A stretch of 64,000 nt of DNA from Nitrososphaeria archaeon (GCA_026982095.1 JALSHT010000005.1:23745-87744); one strand, 5' to 3'; shown: positions 36,564 to 46,534, counted from the first letter of the stretch. Made by a program: numbers and translations. The notes: generated by a model not told the origin, from the sequence alone.

Positions 36564-36860
36564 CTATCCACCTTTCATCATTGTTAGAGCTATAGATAGT
36601 ATTAAAAGCCCCCAACCCAAGATTAAAATTATCTTAAAGTATTTCTTTACACTTTCAACCATTACCAAAACAACATAGACAGCGGTGATGCTGATTAAGA
36701 ATGTGATGATGTCTCCATACATAGCGGCAGCTTCTGGAACTTCTTTAAACAAGGTATTCTCGAGTATGAACCTTATAACATCTCTTATGAAGTAGTAAAT
36801 GGCGTATAGGAAGTTTATCAGTGCCTCGGTCGTTATCGGGAATATAGGTGCTTCAGACAT
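36564..36860 (-). CDS. Small membrane protein in signal-peptidase cluster
   Basis: 98 residues with about three hydrophobic segments (ALINFLYAIYYFIRDVIRFIL, GDIITFLISITAVYVVLVMV, FKIILILGWGLLILSIAL). No family recognised. Its stop is just before the signal peptidase start, and a beta-sandwich membrane protein lies 37 bases upstream, so the three form one operon. A partner or substrate of the peptidase is plausible. Confidence 0.65.
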   Translation of the reverse strand: MSEAPIFPITTEALINFLYAIYYFIRDVIRFILENTLFKEVPEAAAMYGDIITFLISITAVYVVLVMVESVKKYFKIILILGWGLLILSIALTMMKGG

Positions 36861-36897
36861 ATCTCATCCCTACATAATGTATAACTATATACCGAAT

Positions 36898-37470
36898 TCA
36901 ATTTATATCTGTCATCGGCTCCTCATAAAATCTTCCAAATAGGTATATGCCAGCTATAGCAAGCACAACCAGTGAGGTAACTCTTAGTCTGAATGTCCAA
37001 TTTGGGCGTTCTAAAGGCTCAAATGCAACCTTAACCTCTACGATCTTATCGCCGGCCTCTTCTTCAATGGGGATGATCTCAGCAACATATGTTCCTACTA
37101 TCCTAGCTCTAAACACCCTACTGTATGTGTCCTGAATAACTCTTGTCCCATCCACTACGATAAACCTAGTCCTTATGGGGTCGAACTCACTACCTAGATT
37201 CTGTCTCACGTAGTACCCTCTCAAGGAGTATCTTACTGGGGCGTTTGTCTCTACCGTCAGCCTGACTCTATCACCCTCTTCCAAAGATATTGTGGCTACT
37301 CCTGGTATGATGGGCCCGTTTAAATCGAATCTCAATACAACGGATTTGGTGAATACTAAATTTATAATCGGGTCTGTGAAGACGAGTAATATTAGAGATA
37401 TTAAGGAGGATAAGATGACTATTTTATCGATTTTAGACAATTTTCTCCTAGAGTTTTTCATATCATACAC
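36898..37470 (-). CDS. Membrane-anchored extracytoplasmic beta-domain protein (DUF5305-like)
   Basis: 190 residues: an N-terminal helix (KIVILSSLISLILLVF), an exposed beta-rich domain of about 110 residues (RVRLTVETNAPVRYSLRGYYVR, GTYVAEIIPIEEEAGDKIVEVKVAFEP), and a C-terminal helix (LRVTSLVVLAIAGIYLFGRF). The domain order resembles DUF5305-type proteins seen beside archaeal signal peptidases. The first residues may begin at ATG 37461 instead of 37470. A TATA-like TATAAATG near 37509-37516 on this strand fits as promoter of the three-gene cluster. Function unknown. Confidence 0.6.
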   Translation of the reverse strand: MYDMKNSRRKLSKIDKIVILSSLISLILLVFTDPIINLVFTKSVVLRFDLNGPIIPGVATISLEEGDRVRLTVETNAPVRYSLRGYYVRQNLGSEFDPIRTRFIVVDGTRVIQDTYSRVFRARIVGTYVAEIIPIEEEAGDKIVEVKVAFEPLERPNWTFRLRVTSLVVLAIAGIYLFGRFYEEPMTDIN

Positions 37471-37534
37471 CTACCCCCAGATGTCTAGAGAAAAATCATT
37501 GATAGGACATTTATATCAGTAGTTTAATTCAATT

Positions 37535-37545
37535 TGAAATATAAG
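37535..37545 (+). promoter_or_regulatory. TATA/BRE of the peptide ABC operon
   Basis: TTGAAATATAAG is centred so that a transcript would start near 37567. That leaves about 22 bases of leader with GGGTGGTC before ATG 37590. The divergent signal-peptidase operon promoter lies about 30 bases to the left. Confidence 0.45.
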
Positions 37546-37589
37546 ATGTCTAATTCAAGTATTTTTAGAGGGGAACATAGGGTGGTCTG

Positions 37590-38651
37590 ATGGCATTAGT
37601 TAGATATCTAGCATTTAGGGTTGTAAACGCCTTGGTGATTCTTTTCTTCGTACTGTTGATAACGGCTGTTATGATGAACCAGTATCTAGAGGATCAGATC
37701 AGAGCGGAGATTAGAGAGAGGATAGCCCAAGAAGTTTATCGTAATCCTAGGTATGCCACATATACCCCTGAGGAGAAGGATCGTTTAGCAGCAAACCTGA
37801 CTTTAAGATATGAGCAGATATATGGACTTGATCAACCGTACGTTGTGAGAGTATTGTATCGAACTGTGGATGCTATGATGTTTGACTTTGGGAATGCTCT
37901 TGTGCTGAAGAGCTCAACGGGCTCGCCCGTAGTCTCTGACATAATTATAGAGGCAATACCAAGGACTGTGTTACTCTTCACTACAGGCACAATCATCACG
38001 ATAGTTGTAGGGATACTGTTGGGTATTAAGGCTGCTACTAGGGTAGGTTCATTTCTAGACAGGGCTATATCGACGTTTGCCATGTTTACATATAGCCTAC
38101 CTATGTGGTGGGTAGGGATGATATTCATCTTCTACTTCGCTATTCTACTTAAGATATTCCCGTCGGGTGGTATGGTTAGCATACCTCCTCCTGAGGATCC
38201 GGTAGCGTATGCAATGGATGTTTTATACCACCTCACTCTGCCTTTGATCGTATTCGTATTTGTAAACTTTGGCGGGTGGAGCTACGCGACGAGGAGTATA
38301 GTGCTGAACGTGTTGACTGAGGATTTCGTAAATACTGCTAGGGCTAAGGGGGTTCCGGAGAGGAGAATATTATATGGACATGTCTTGAGGACTGCAAGTC
38401 CGCCAATAGTCACATCTACGACTCTTGCCATACTTGGGTCTATTGGTGGAGCCATTATCACGGAGGCAGTGTTTAACTGGCCTGGTTTGGGTAGGCTCTT
38501 CTATCAGGCTATCCTCAACGGTGATATGCCTGTGGTGATCGGCTTGACATATATATCCACATTCCTATATGTGTTCGCTATCTTGGCCCTAGACTTCATA
38601 TATGCCTTGTTGGATCCTAGGATAAAGGTGGGGTTTGGAGGCGGTAGATAG
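37590..38651 (+). CDS. Dipeptide/oligopeptide ABC permease, DppB type
   Basis: 353 residues with six membrane helices. The first helix is followed by a polar periplasmic stretch with RYEQIYGLDQPYVVR (the typical LGLDxP region). The permease core carries the coupling loop EAA motif (NTARAKGVPERRILYGHVLRTASPP). Final helices contain GGAIITEAVFNWPGLGRLFYQAI, which is diagnostic for the OppB/DppB family. It forms the channel with the DppC-type protein. The periplasmic segment is longer than in bacteria. First gene of the operon. Confidence 0.92.
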   Translation: MALVRYLAFRVVNALVILFFVLLITAVMMNQYLEDQIRAEIRERIAQEVYRNPRYATYTPEEKDRLAANLTLRYEQIYGLDQPYVVRVLYRTVDAMMFDFGNALVLKSSTGSPVVSDIIIEAIPRTVLLFTTGTIITIVVGILLGIKAATRVGSFLDRAISTFAMFTYSLPMWWVGMIFIFYFAILLKIFPSGGMVSIPPPEDPVAYAMDVLYHLTLPLIVFVFVNFGGWSYATRSIVLNVLTEDFVNTARAKGVPERRILYGHVLRTASPPIVTSTTLAILGSIGGAIITEAVFNWPGLGRLFYQAILNGDMPVVIGLTYISTFLYVFAILALDFIYALLDPRIKVGFGGGR

Positions 38652-38653
38652 CG

Positions 38654-40072
38654 ATGTATGGGATGGGTATAAAGGATGTTGTAAGAGAATTTTTGAGGTT
38701 TAGGGGGGGAATTGTAGGTATATTCCTACTCCTTATCATCGTTGGAATGGCTTTGGGGGCTCCGTTGATAAGTGATGAAGAGGCTGGCAACAGGTGGTAT
38801 GACCTAGAGTACTGGGTAGAGAAGGATCTCCCTAAGGGTGTTCCCCCAGCCTGGGTAGGGGTTTTTGAGGGGAGGTCGTACTCGGTGACTGAGAGGTTCC
38901 CAGGTCAAATCCCTGAGACGAACCGTTTCATTTTGAGGACCAATATAACGTATAATATGAAATATGATGTCCCTCCCTCTGATGTGGTTATTAGGGTTCG
39001 GATCGCTGAGGAGGCGAATATAAGTGCAACCACGACATACTTTGTTAGGCTCAACGTCTACCGTCCAGACGGAACTGTGATTGAGAGGGTCCTCGATCTT
39101 GAAACGGTAAATAGGGATTTAAAGATATCTCTTAAATCTGAGGATAGGAGTAGGAATGCCATAATATCTTTCATGAAGGATTTCGATGAAGAGGGTTATG
39201 AGAGGATTATTAACCAGGGTTTAACAGAGGTCATAGATGTCATTTACATTTTATTCTCTCAGACTGGAGAGGGGGCCCTATTAGAGAGGACTGAGCCCTT
39301 GAAGGGTATATACACATTTGAGTTAGAGATTATTAGGACGGACATCAACTTAGAGTTAGATTCTTTAGAACTCCTTGCGATGGGGGCTGCACATGGAGTG
39401 TTTGGGACTGATACAAATGGGAGGGATATATTCGTCGGTATAGTTTGGGGAGCTAGAGTTGCATTAATCCTGGGGCTTATAGTAGCTATAGTCAGTGTAT
39501 TGATAGGGGTTCTATATGGGACTGTAAGCGCATATCTCGGTGGCTGGGTTGACGAGATTCTACAGCGTATACAAGAGTTCGCCATATCAATACCGCTCCT
39601 TCCACTCCTATTAATATTAGCATTCTACTTCAAACCGACTATATGGAATCTTATACTGCTACTTATAGTTTTCTCATGGCCTGGTCCGGTTAAGACTATT
39701 AGGAGTATGGCTCTACAGATTAGGGAGCAGCTTTATATAACTGCTGCCAAGGCTGTCGGGGCCTCAACGGGTAGGATAGTGCTGAGATACATATTTCCAC
39801 AGATACTTCCATATACGTTTGCCCTGGTAGCGTTCGCAGTTCCCGGGGCCATCCTAACTGAGGCTGGAGTCAGCTTCCTACTTGGTGCACAAGGAGTCCT
39901 AGAGATTACCTGGGGTAGAATATTGAGTGACGCTCAGGATGCGTCAGCGGTATTAACTGGTATGTGGTGGTGGGTCCTACCACCAGGCTTCATGATAGCC
40001 ATATCAGGATTAGCATTCGTCCTTATAGGGACGGCTCTAGATAGGGTTTTAAATCCGAGGCTACTTAGGTGA
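38654..40072 (+). CDS. Dipeptide/oligopeptide ABC permease, DppC type with large external insert
   Basis: 472 residues, against about 300 for typical DppC/OppC. Helix 1 is at about 19-38. The family motif HGVFGTDTNGRD, normally near residue 70, is at 247-258, so about 180 extra residues lie outside the membrane between helix 1 and the core. They are beta-rich (RFILRTNITYNMKYDVPP, VVIRVRIAEE, TYFVRLNVYRPDGTV) and may form a domain that receives the binding protein. The core then has five helices and the EAA loop (AAKAVGASTGRIVLRYIFPQILP). Two bases follow dppB. Confidence 0.9.
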   Translation: MYGMGIKDVVREFLRFRGGIVGIFLLLIIVGMALGAPLISDEEAGNRWYDLEYWVEKDLPKGVPPAWVGVFEGRSYSVTERFPGQIPETNRFILRTNITYNMKYDVPPSDVVIRVRIAEEANISATTTYFVRLNVYRPDGTVIERVLDLETVNRDLKISLKSEDRSRNAIISFMKDFDEEGYERIINQGLTEVIDVIYILFSQTGEGALLERTEPLKGIYTFELEIIRTDINLELDSLELLAMGAAHGVFGTDTNGRDIFVGIVWGARVALILGLIVAIVSVLIGVLYGTVSAYLGGWVDEILQRIQEFAISIPLLPLLLILAFYFKPTIWNLILLLIVFSWPGPVKTIRSMALQIREQLYITAAKAVGASTGRIVLRYIFPQILPYTFALVAFAVPGAILTEAGVSFLLGAQGVLEITWGRILSDAQDASAVLTGMWWWVLPPGFMIAISGLAFVLIGTALDRVLNPRLLR

Positions 40073-40078
40073 TTATAC

Positions 40079-41038
40079 ATGGGTAATGATGTAGCGCTGG
40101 ATGTACAAGAACTCAAGGTATACTACTACACATATACCGGGGTTGTGAAGGCGGTAGAGGGTGTATCGTTCAAGCTGGGTAAGGGTGAGACTCTAGGGCT
40201 TGCGGGAGAGTCTGGATGTGGAAAGAGTACCCTTGGATTTTCACTAATGAATCTAGTGCCTCCTCCAGGCAAGATAGCCGGGGGACACATCTATATAGAC
40301 GGTATGGATATTGCTACAATGCCTGAATCAGAGCTTAGGAAGAATGTTAGGTGGAAGAAGATAAGCATGGTCTTTCAAGGCGCTATGAATGCACTTACCC
40401 CGGTGTATAAGATAGGAGAGCAGCTTGCAGAGCCCCTTATGATACATAAGGGTTTATCGAAGGAGGAGGCTATGGAGGAAGCCAAGAATATCCTGCCGAA
40501 AGTTGGTCTGGACCCTGCTATAGTAAATAGGTATCCCCATGAGCTTAGCGGTGGTATGAAGCAGAGGGTGATGATAGCGATGGCGTTAATTCTAAGGCCA
40601 GACATAGTTATAGCTGATGAACCTACAACAGCCTTAGATGTGATTGTACAGGCTCAGATCCTAAATCTGCTTAAGAGTTTGAAGAACGAGTTTAACATAA
40701 GCCTCATACTCATCTCACATGACTTAAGTATCATGGCCGAGGTTGTCGAGAAACTAGCCATAATGTATGCTGGGAAGATGGTGGAGATAGGGTCTAGCGA
40801 CGAGATGTTCGCAGATCCTAAACATCCGTATACACAGGGGCTTCTGAAGAGTATTCCTAAACTTACGGAGAAGGGTCTGCACTATATACCTGGACAGCCA
40901 CCCGACCTTAGGAATCCCCCATCAGGATGTAGATTCGCTGACAGATGCCCATTTGTATTTGATAAATGTAGGAGGGAGGAGCCCCCCATGCTTAAGGTGG
41001 GCGACACCCAATACGCAGCTTGCTGGTTGTATGAGTAG
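40079..41038 (+). CDS. Peptide ABC transporter ATPase, DppD type
   Basis: 319 residues. Walker A GESGCGKST, Q-loop VFQGAMNALTP, signature LSGGMKQR, Walker B VIADEPTTALD, H-loop ISHD. The C-terminal 80 residues carry the oligopeptide domain with cysteines spaced CRFADRCPFVFDKC, which bind an iron-sulfur cluster in some members. Powers the DppBC channel together with the next gene. Confidence 0.94.
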   Translation: MGNDVALDVQELKVYYYTYTGVVKAVEGVSFKLGKGETLGLAGESGCGKSTLGFSLMNLVPPPGKIAGGHIYIDGMDIATMPESELRKNVRWKKISMVFQGAMNALTPVYKIGEQLAEPLMIHKGLSKEEAMEEAKNILPKVGLDPAIVNRYPHELSGGMKQRVMIAMALILRPDIVIADEPTTALDVIVQAQILNLLKSLKNEFNISLILISHDLSIMAEVVEKLAIMYAGKMVEIGSSDEMFADPKHPYTQGLLKSIPKLTEKGLHYIPGQPPDLRNPPSGCRFADRCPFVFDKCRREEPPMLKVGDTQYAACWLYE

Positions 41039-41050
41039 AGGTGTTTTGAG

Positions 41051-42172
41051 ATGACCAAGGAGTTAACCCCAATGGATTACGTGGAGGAATTAGATGGAGA
41101 TACTATATTGGCGGCTAGGGATCTAGTCAAATACTTTCCTATCCGTAGATCTGTATTGGACGTAATAGCTAGGCGGCGTCAGAAGTTTGTTAGGGCGGTC
41201 GACCACATATCCTTCGACATTAAGAGGGGGACTATATTTTCACTGGTAGGTGAGTCTGGATGTGGAAAGACGACTACAGGTATGACGCTTGTAAGGCTGT
41301 ATGATCCGACGTCGGGACATATACTGTTTAAAGTGGATGATGAGGATGTCAGAAGGAGGCTTAAGGAGCTCTCCAATGGAAAAATAAGGTTTTATGGTGA
41401 CTATGTCAACCTATCTGAGATACCTAGTAAGTGGATGAAGCCTCTGAGAACCAAGCTACAGATTATATTTCAGGATCCCTATTCCTCGTTAAACCCGGCC
41501 TACCGTATAAGAGATATACTCATGGAACCCCTCATCATACATGATATCGGTGAGTCGCCTGAAGAGAGATATGATAAGATACTGAAGGCTCTGGAGGCTG
41601 TGAAGCTAGTCCCCGCAGAGGATATTGCGAATAGGTTTCCACACATGCTATCAGGTGGGCAGAGACAGCGTGTGAATATCGCTAAGGCGCTATTGCTAAA
41701 CCCCTCCTTCGTGGTGGCGGATGAGCCTATAGCCATGATAGACGTTTCTCTAAGGGCGGAGGTGCTTCTCTCCCTAATGGACCTTAAGGAGAAGTATGGT
41801 GTAAGCGTATTATTCATCACCCACGACCTAACCATAGCATATAATATAAGCGACTATATAGGGGTGATGTATCTCGGTAAATTGGTTGAGCTAGGAACTG
41901 CCGAGCAGATCATCAAGAACCCACTACACCCATATACACAAGCTCTGGTGGCCGCTATACCCATACCGGATCCTAAGAGAAGACACATAATAAAGGATAT
42001 TAGGATCAAGGGTGAGATAACTAGTGCTGTAAACATACCTCCTGGATGTAGATTCCACCCGAGATGTGTAGCATATGACGAAAATCCACAGGTTCAGGAG
42101 AGGTGTAGGACGGAGGTTCCGGAGCTGATAGAGGTTGAGAAAGGCCACTATGTAGCGTGTCACCTATACTAG
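41051..42172 (+). CDS. Peptide ABC transporter ATPase, DppF type
   Basis: 373 residues. Walker A GESGCGKTT, Q-loop IFQDPYSSLNP, signature LSGGQRQR, Walker B VVADEPIAMID, H-loop ITHD, and the same cysteine-rich C-terminal domain (CRFHPRC). There are about 45 extra residues between Walker A and the Q-loop (DDEDVRRRLKELSNGKIRF region). Last gene before the binding protein, which has its own promoter. Confidence 0.94.
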   Translation: MTKELTPMDYVEELDGDTILAARDLVKYFPIRRSVLDVIARRRQKFVRAVDHISFDIKRGTIFSLVGESGCGKTTTGMTLVRLYDPTSGHILFKVDDEDVRRRLKELSNGKIRFYGDYVNLSEIPSKWMKPLRTKLQIIFQDPYSSLNPAYRIRDILMEPLIIHDIGESPEERYDKILKALEAVKLVPAEDIANRFPHMLSGGQRQRVNIAKALLLNPSFVVADEPIAMIDVSLRAEVLLSLMDLKEKYGVSVLFITHDLTIAYNISDYIGVMYLGKLVELGTAEQIIKNPLHPYTQALVAAIPIPDPKRRHIIKDIRIKGEITSAVNIPPGCRFHPRCVAYDENPQVQERCRTEVPELIEVEKGHYVACHLY

Positions 42173-42231
42173 ACCTATGGAATAAAATTTTTTATTTATA
42201 TATTCTACGTGTTCAAATCTCCTAACTAATC

Positions 42232-42248
42232 CTTAAAAGATATATAAA
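42232..42248 (+). promoter_or_regulatory. Strong promoter of the binding-protein gene
   Basis: CTTAAAAGATATATAAAG combines a BRE-like purine run and a consensus TATA box. A start site would fall near 42270, giving a 16-base leader with a GTGAGGTG ribosome site before ATG 42286. A separate strong promoter fits the high need for binding protein over channel. Confidence 0.6.
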
Positions 42249-42285
42249 GGGTGTATAGTTGTATAATTAGTGAGGTGTTATTACT

Positions 42286-45231
42286 ATGAGTAGATTATCA
42301 GCACTATCTTGGATGCTCATAGCTCTCCTAGCTATCCCAATACTGATGCTTCCATCAACGGTATTGGCTCAAGAGAGGCCAGGTCCACCAGCTGACAAAG
42401 TATTTGTAGAGGTGAGGTTGACTCAAGACGTGGGTCTGGCTGATGTAGCTGCTGGACAGGCAGATATATTTATGTGGGGAGTCTCCCCCGTGACACTACA
42501 ACAGTTGTCCGAAGCCCTTAGAGACAATCTGAAACTGCTGGAGGGTAGGTCTTCATTCTGGTCATACGTATTCAACCCAGCGTACACACCCGAGCTAGGT
42601 CCAGGTATATTAAACACTACCAGTGGTGAGGTGCGCTTTAACCCGTTCGCCATAAGGGAAGTCAGGTTCGCCATGAACTTCGCCCTAAACAGGAAATTCC
42701 TGGTTGACGAGGTTCTGCTAGGCGGCGGTGAACCCATGTTCACCCCTATCATGGTCAGCAACCCATTCCACGAGTGGGCTGAGCCAATCATAAGGGAGTT
42801 TGGCTTGACTGAAGAGGGTAACCTGGAGCTTGCTAGGCAGATGGTTGACGCCGCACTTACTAGGGTGGCTCAGGAATTGGAAGGAACTGAGTATACGCTG
42901 GAGAAAGTACCTGCTGCAGACTCACCAGTCGGGTATTGGTGGAAATTCAGTGGTCCAGGAGTACCCGGTGGGGAGGAGATTGTAACTGTCAAGTTTATAG
43001 TAAGGGTTGAGGATGAGAGGAGAGAGGGTGGAAGGGCATTCGCCTCATGGATAGAGCAGACTGGTATAAAGGTGGAGTTGGCTGAGACGGAGAGGAGGTT
43101 GGCTATCAGGACTGTATACATTACAAACCCGGCAGATTATCAGTGGAGCATCTATACAGAGGGTTGGATATCGCTCTCAGACTTCCCATATGTAGAGGGT
43201 GACTTCGTATTCTTCTACTCACCACCAGATGGTTTTGTACCTGCCCTACCATTTGAAGAATGGCTAGTTTACAGAAACGCTTCGATAGAAGAGCTAGCAG
43301 ACATCATAATAGCTGGTGCTATGCCTGATAAGGATACGTATAGGGAGATAATAACACAAATTATGAGGCTAGGTCTACAAGAGTCGGTTAGAATATTTGC
43401 TGTAAACACGATAGAGTACTGGGCCACGAGCCTAGATATGACTAACGTGATACCAGGGTTCGTAACAGGCCCTGCTAACATGTGGTTCTACAGAACAGCT
43501 ACAACGCCAGACGGAGTAATCAGAATGTTGGAGTTCTCTGCAGCTGGACAGCTGTTCCTAACAGTATGGAACCCGGTCCTCGGGTTCACCGGCTTCTATG
43601 CAGAGATAGTTAGGATGGGTGTCAGAGACTTTGGTATATTCCCACACCCGAGAAGCGGTGAGCCAACTGGTGTAAGGTCCACGTTTGTCGTTGAAAAAGG
43701 ATTTGATATTCAGGAAGGCCAGCTGGTAGGCAATCTACCAGTACCGCCTGACGCTGTGGTATTTGATCCGGTTAATGAGGAGTGGGTAGAGGTTGGATCA
43801 GGCTTAACGGCTATATCCAAGATAACGTATAACTTCCTATTCGGAAACTTCCACGACGGATCCATGATGACTATTGCAGATATTATGGCCTCCATCGCAT
43901 TTTCATATGAATGGGCCAGTATGGATGGAGAGGGCGATCCATTCTACGACAGCGCTGTAGATAGCGATGTTAGTCCATTCCTAGAAACCATAAAAGGAAT
44001 TAAGGTGTTGAATGACACTGCTATAGAGGTCTATGCCGACTTCTACCACCCATATTCAGACGGTACAATTGCATTGAACTACGACTTCTTCACAGATATC
44101 CCAGTACAGCTATGGGACGCCATGGAGTATATTGTCATTGAGGGTGGCCCATCAACAGGGACAGACTACTACTGGGAGGATCGTGAGCCAGAGGTCGGTC
44201 TAGACCTCATAAGTGCTCCACACGCTGAGGATATAGCTGCTGCTATGGAGAACCTCTTGAACGAGGGATGGACAGTCACAGTTAATGTAACAGATGAGGA
44301 GGGCCAGACAGTTGAGAGGACCTTCAGGTCTATAGGTGCCCCCTATGTATCGCCATATGCAGCGCCATGGCTAACGCCTGAAGAGGCTGCTGAGAGATTC
44401 CAGAACTCGATAGCCTTCATAAACCAGTTCGGACACGCATATATAAGCAATGGACCCTTCTTCATAGAGCAGTATAGGCCTGAGGAGAGGTTTATAGAGT
44501 TAACAGCCTTCAGGGACGAGACATATCCATTTACAGAGCTAGAGTTTATGGATAAGTTCTCCGACGCTAGGCTGAGGATAGATGCTATAGACCTTCCAGA
44601 TGAGATGTTCGTCGGAGAGGACATCGTAGTCGAGGTGCAGGTCACATACATAGAGACATTCCCAACGCAAGTAACGATACCAACCACTAGTGGCGAGGTT
44701 CAGGCTGTGTTGATGACTGTAGATGGAGAGGTGATTACAGTCGCACAAGGTGAGCTTGTAAGCCCAGGTGTATTCAAAGTCATTATATTCGGTGGTGAGA
44801 CCAGAGGCTTAGATCCAGGTGTATACGTACTAAGGATATTCGCAACGTTCGGTGGTCTATATGGATGGAGGGAGGAAGTGACCATAGAACTGCTACCTAA
44901 CCCGACAGAGACTAGGTTGGATGAGATTACGAACGCCATATCAAACGTTGCAGACTCACTCTCACAGTTCTCAGACGATATAGCTGAGGCGTTGGTGAGC
45001 ATCTCCGATGCACTAACACAGCTTGACGAGGCATTAGCAGACACTCAGAATGCTGTATCCGATGTTGGAGACCAGGTTGCAAACCAGGGTCAGCAGTTCA
45101 GTAATCTGAGAACCAGCATCGACGAGCTAAGTCAGAAGCTAGACGCACTTGCAAACGTTACGACGCTGCTCATAGTAGTCATCGTTCTGCAGCTAGCGAC
45201 GATTGCTCTATCCTTCCTGAAGAAGAAGTAG
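42286..45231 (+). CDS. Peptide-binding lipoprotein-like ABC substrate-binding protein, C-terminally anchored
   Basis: 981 residues. Signal peptide 1-29 (ends near VLAQE). Family 5 extracellular solute-binding fold over about 40-780 (FAMNFALNRKFLVDEVL, GVRSTF, IKVLNDTAIEVYADFYHPY, YISNGPFFIEQYRPEERF). After that come a beta-rich Ig-like domain (about 790-890), a low-charge amphipathic coiled coil rich in DSLSQFSDDIAEAL-type repeats (about 900-955), and a C-terminal membrane helix with KKK end. The layout is typical for archaeal binding proteins held by a C-terminal anchor instead of a lipid. Likely substrate: peptides, or sugars in some archaea of this family. Confidence 0.92.
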   Translation: MSRLSALSWMLIALLAIPILMLPSTVLAQERPGPPADKVFVEVRLTQDVGLADVAAGQADIFMWGVSPVTLQQLSEALRDNLKLLEGRSSFWSYVFNPAYTPELGPGILNTTSGEVRFNPFAIREVRFAMNFALNRKFLVDEVLLGGGEPMFTPIMVSNPFHEWAEPIIREFGLTEEGNLELARQMVDAALTRVAQELEGTEYTLEKVPAADSPVGYWWKFSGPGVPGGEEIVTVKFIVRVEDERREGGRAFASWIEQTGIKVELAETERRLAIRTVYITNPADYQWSIYTEGWISLSDFPYVEGDFVFFYSPPDGFVPALPFEEWLVYRNASIEELADIIIAGAMPDKDTYREIITQIMRLGLQESVRIFAVNTIEYWATSLDMTNVIPGFVTGPANMWFYRTATTPDGVIRMLEFSAAGQLFLTVWNPVLGFTGFYAEIVRMGVRDFGIFPHPRSGEPTGVRSTFVVEKGFDIQEGQLVGNLPVPPDAVVFDPVNEEWVEVGSGLTAISKITYNFLFGNFHDGSMMTIADIMASIAFSYEWASMDGEGDPFYDSAVDSDVSPFLETIKGIKVLNDTAIEVYADFYHPYSDGTIALNYDFFTDIPVQLWDAMEYIVIEGGPSTGTDYYWEDREPEVGLDLISAPHAEDIAAAMENLLNEGWTVTVNVTDEEGQTVERTFRSIGAPYVSPYAAPWLTPEEAAERFQNSIAFINQFGHAYISNGPFFIEQYRPEERFIELTAFRDETYPFTELEFMDKFSDARLRIDAIDLPDEMFVGEDIVVEVQVTYIETFPTQVTIPTTSGEVQAVLMTVDGEVITVAQGELVSPGVFKVIIFGGETRGLDPGVYVLRIFATFGGLYGWREEVTIELLPNPTETRLDEITNAISNVADSLSQFSDDIAEALVSISDALTQLDEALADTQNAVSDVGDQVANQGQQFSNLRTSIDELSQKLDALANVTTLLIVVIVLQLATIALSFLKKK

Positions 45232-45272
45232 TTTTCCCCACACCCTTTTTTAAACACTTTTTACATTCAATT
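45232..45272 (+). terminator. T-rich terminator after the binding-protein gene
   Basis: Directly after the stop codon come several T runs (TTTT, TTTTTT, TTTTT) in 40 bases, as in archaeal intrinsic termination. An inverted repeat TTGATAA...TTATCAA lies just downstream. Confidence 0.4.
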
Positions 45273-45340
45273 ACATCCTATTTGATAAGCTTTTTATGAA
45301 ACCTTTTATCAATCCCTCTGGATAATTATTCGTGTGATAG

Positions 45341-46498
45341 ATGATTATGCAACGGAGAAAACCAACCATAGAAAATTTCTTGATTATTTTATTCCTGGTA
45401 TCAATTTTAATCTATATTATATTCTCTTACATCGTTATGGGCGTGTTTAACACCTCCGTGAGTAGAGAGAAGTTTACAGTATCTGCTAAAATATACAATT
45501 TGGCGTATGAAAAAGTCAACGTTACTACACCCAAATTCAATGAGTACTTGGATGAATTGGCAAGCCTAGAATGGGAGTATAGTGTGAGGGGGTTTCTATA
45601 CCTAGCCCAGCCTGCCACCGAGTGGGTGATTACATCATCATATCTCAACATGTTTCTCTTCTTTGAGGGCTATGACTCCAGATATTTCGCCGGCTTCTCT
45701 GTCCCTAGAATACAGTTTATACTGGGTCTCCCCAGTTATAAGGACCTGGGTATAGATGAACCGGGTGACGGAGAAGTGACTTTAGTTATAGATGAGATAT
45801 ACCGATTCAGCCAAGACCCGATATTTGATGTGATAAGAGATACCAAGTGGCTAGCCCTCCACTATCCAGGTGTGATAACGATAAACATGTCCTTCCAAGT
45901 TGTTTATATGGATAGTGAGCCATTAAGAAGGGATCTAGGTCTACCGGGAGAGATAGTGTATGATGGTAGAAGCTACGACTTCACGAGAAATCCTCCAATA
46001 TATCTACTGGTGAATAGAAAGACATATATCGATATCTTGGACCTAACGTATCCAAAGGTTTTTGGAGAGGTTTTGAGGATTGAGGTATTATTATCTGGGT
46101 TTGAAAGCTACAGTAGCCTCCTTTTAACCCTATCTACGATACTGGATGTGTTGGAGAGTGGAGCGTATGAATCCGGTATTGAACAGGTAGATATCGATAT
46201 TATAGGGTTTACCACGTTCGAGGAGAGGATGAATGAGGTCCTCTTCAGAATTTACTCCCCATTTTTCATCATAAATACAGCGGTCTCCATCGCAATACCA
46301 ATATCAATCCATTTTTTCAGGGTGGTTAAGAGGGGTAGGCATTGGATATATATATTTCTCACCTATCCCATGTTGATGATTGGATTCACCCTACTATACT
46401 CGCTACAATATTATATATCCCCGACTGTACTATTCCTCCATCTTTTGATACCCTTTGTTGGAGCAAGCTACATAATCCTTAAATCCAGGCCTAGATAA
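45341..46498 (+). CDS. Unknown membrane protein with large external domain
   Basis: 385 residues. One N-terminal helix (IENFLIILFLVSILIYIIFSYIVM), an external region of about 250 residues with aromatic and acidic content, then about three C-terminal helices (FFIINTAVSIAIPISIHFF, IYIFLTYPMLMIGFTLLYSL, VLFLHLLIPFVGASYIIL). No motif or family recognised. It follows the transporter but has an AT-rich gap and may be independent. Confidence 0.65.
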   Translation: MIMQRRKPTIENFLIILFLVSILIYIIFSYIVMGVFNTSVSREKFTVSAKIYNLAYEKVNVTTPKFNEYLDELASLEWEYSVRGFLYLAQPATEWVITSSYLNMFLFFEGYDSRYFAGFSVPRIQFILGLPSYKDLGIDEPGDGEVTLVIDEIYRFSQDPIFDVIRDTKWLALHYPGVITINMSFQVVYMDSEPLRRDLGLPGEIVYDGRSYDFTRNPPIYLLVNRKTYIDILDLTYPKVFGEVLRIEVLLSGFESYSSLLLTLSTILDVLESGAYESGIEQVDIDIIGFTTFEERMNEVLFRIYSPFFIINTAVSIAIPISIHFFRVVKRGRHWIYIFLTYPMLMIGFTLLYSLQYYISPTVLFLHLLIPFVGASYIILKSRPR

Positions 46499-46534
46499 TA
46501 ATAGAGACTCATATACTGGGTGGAAAGGGTAACG

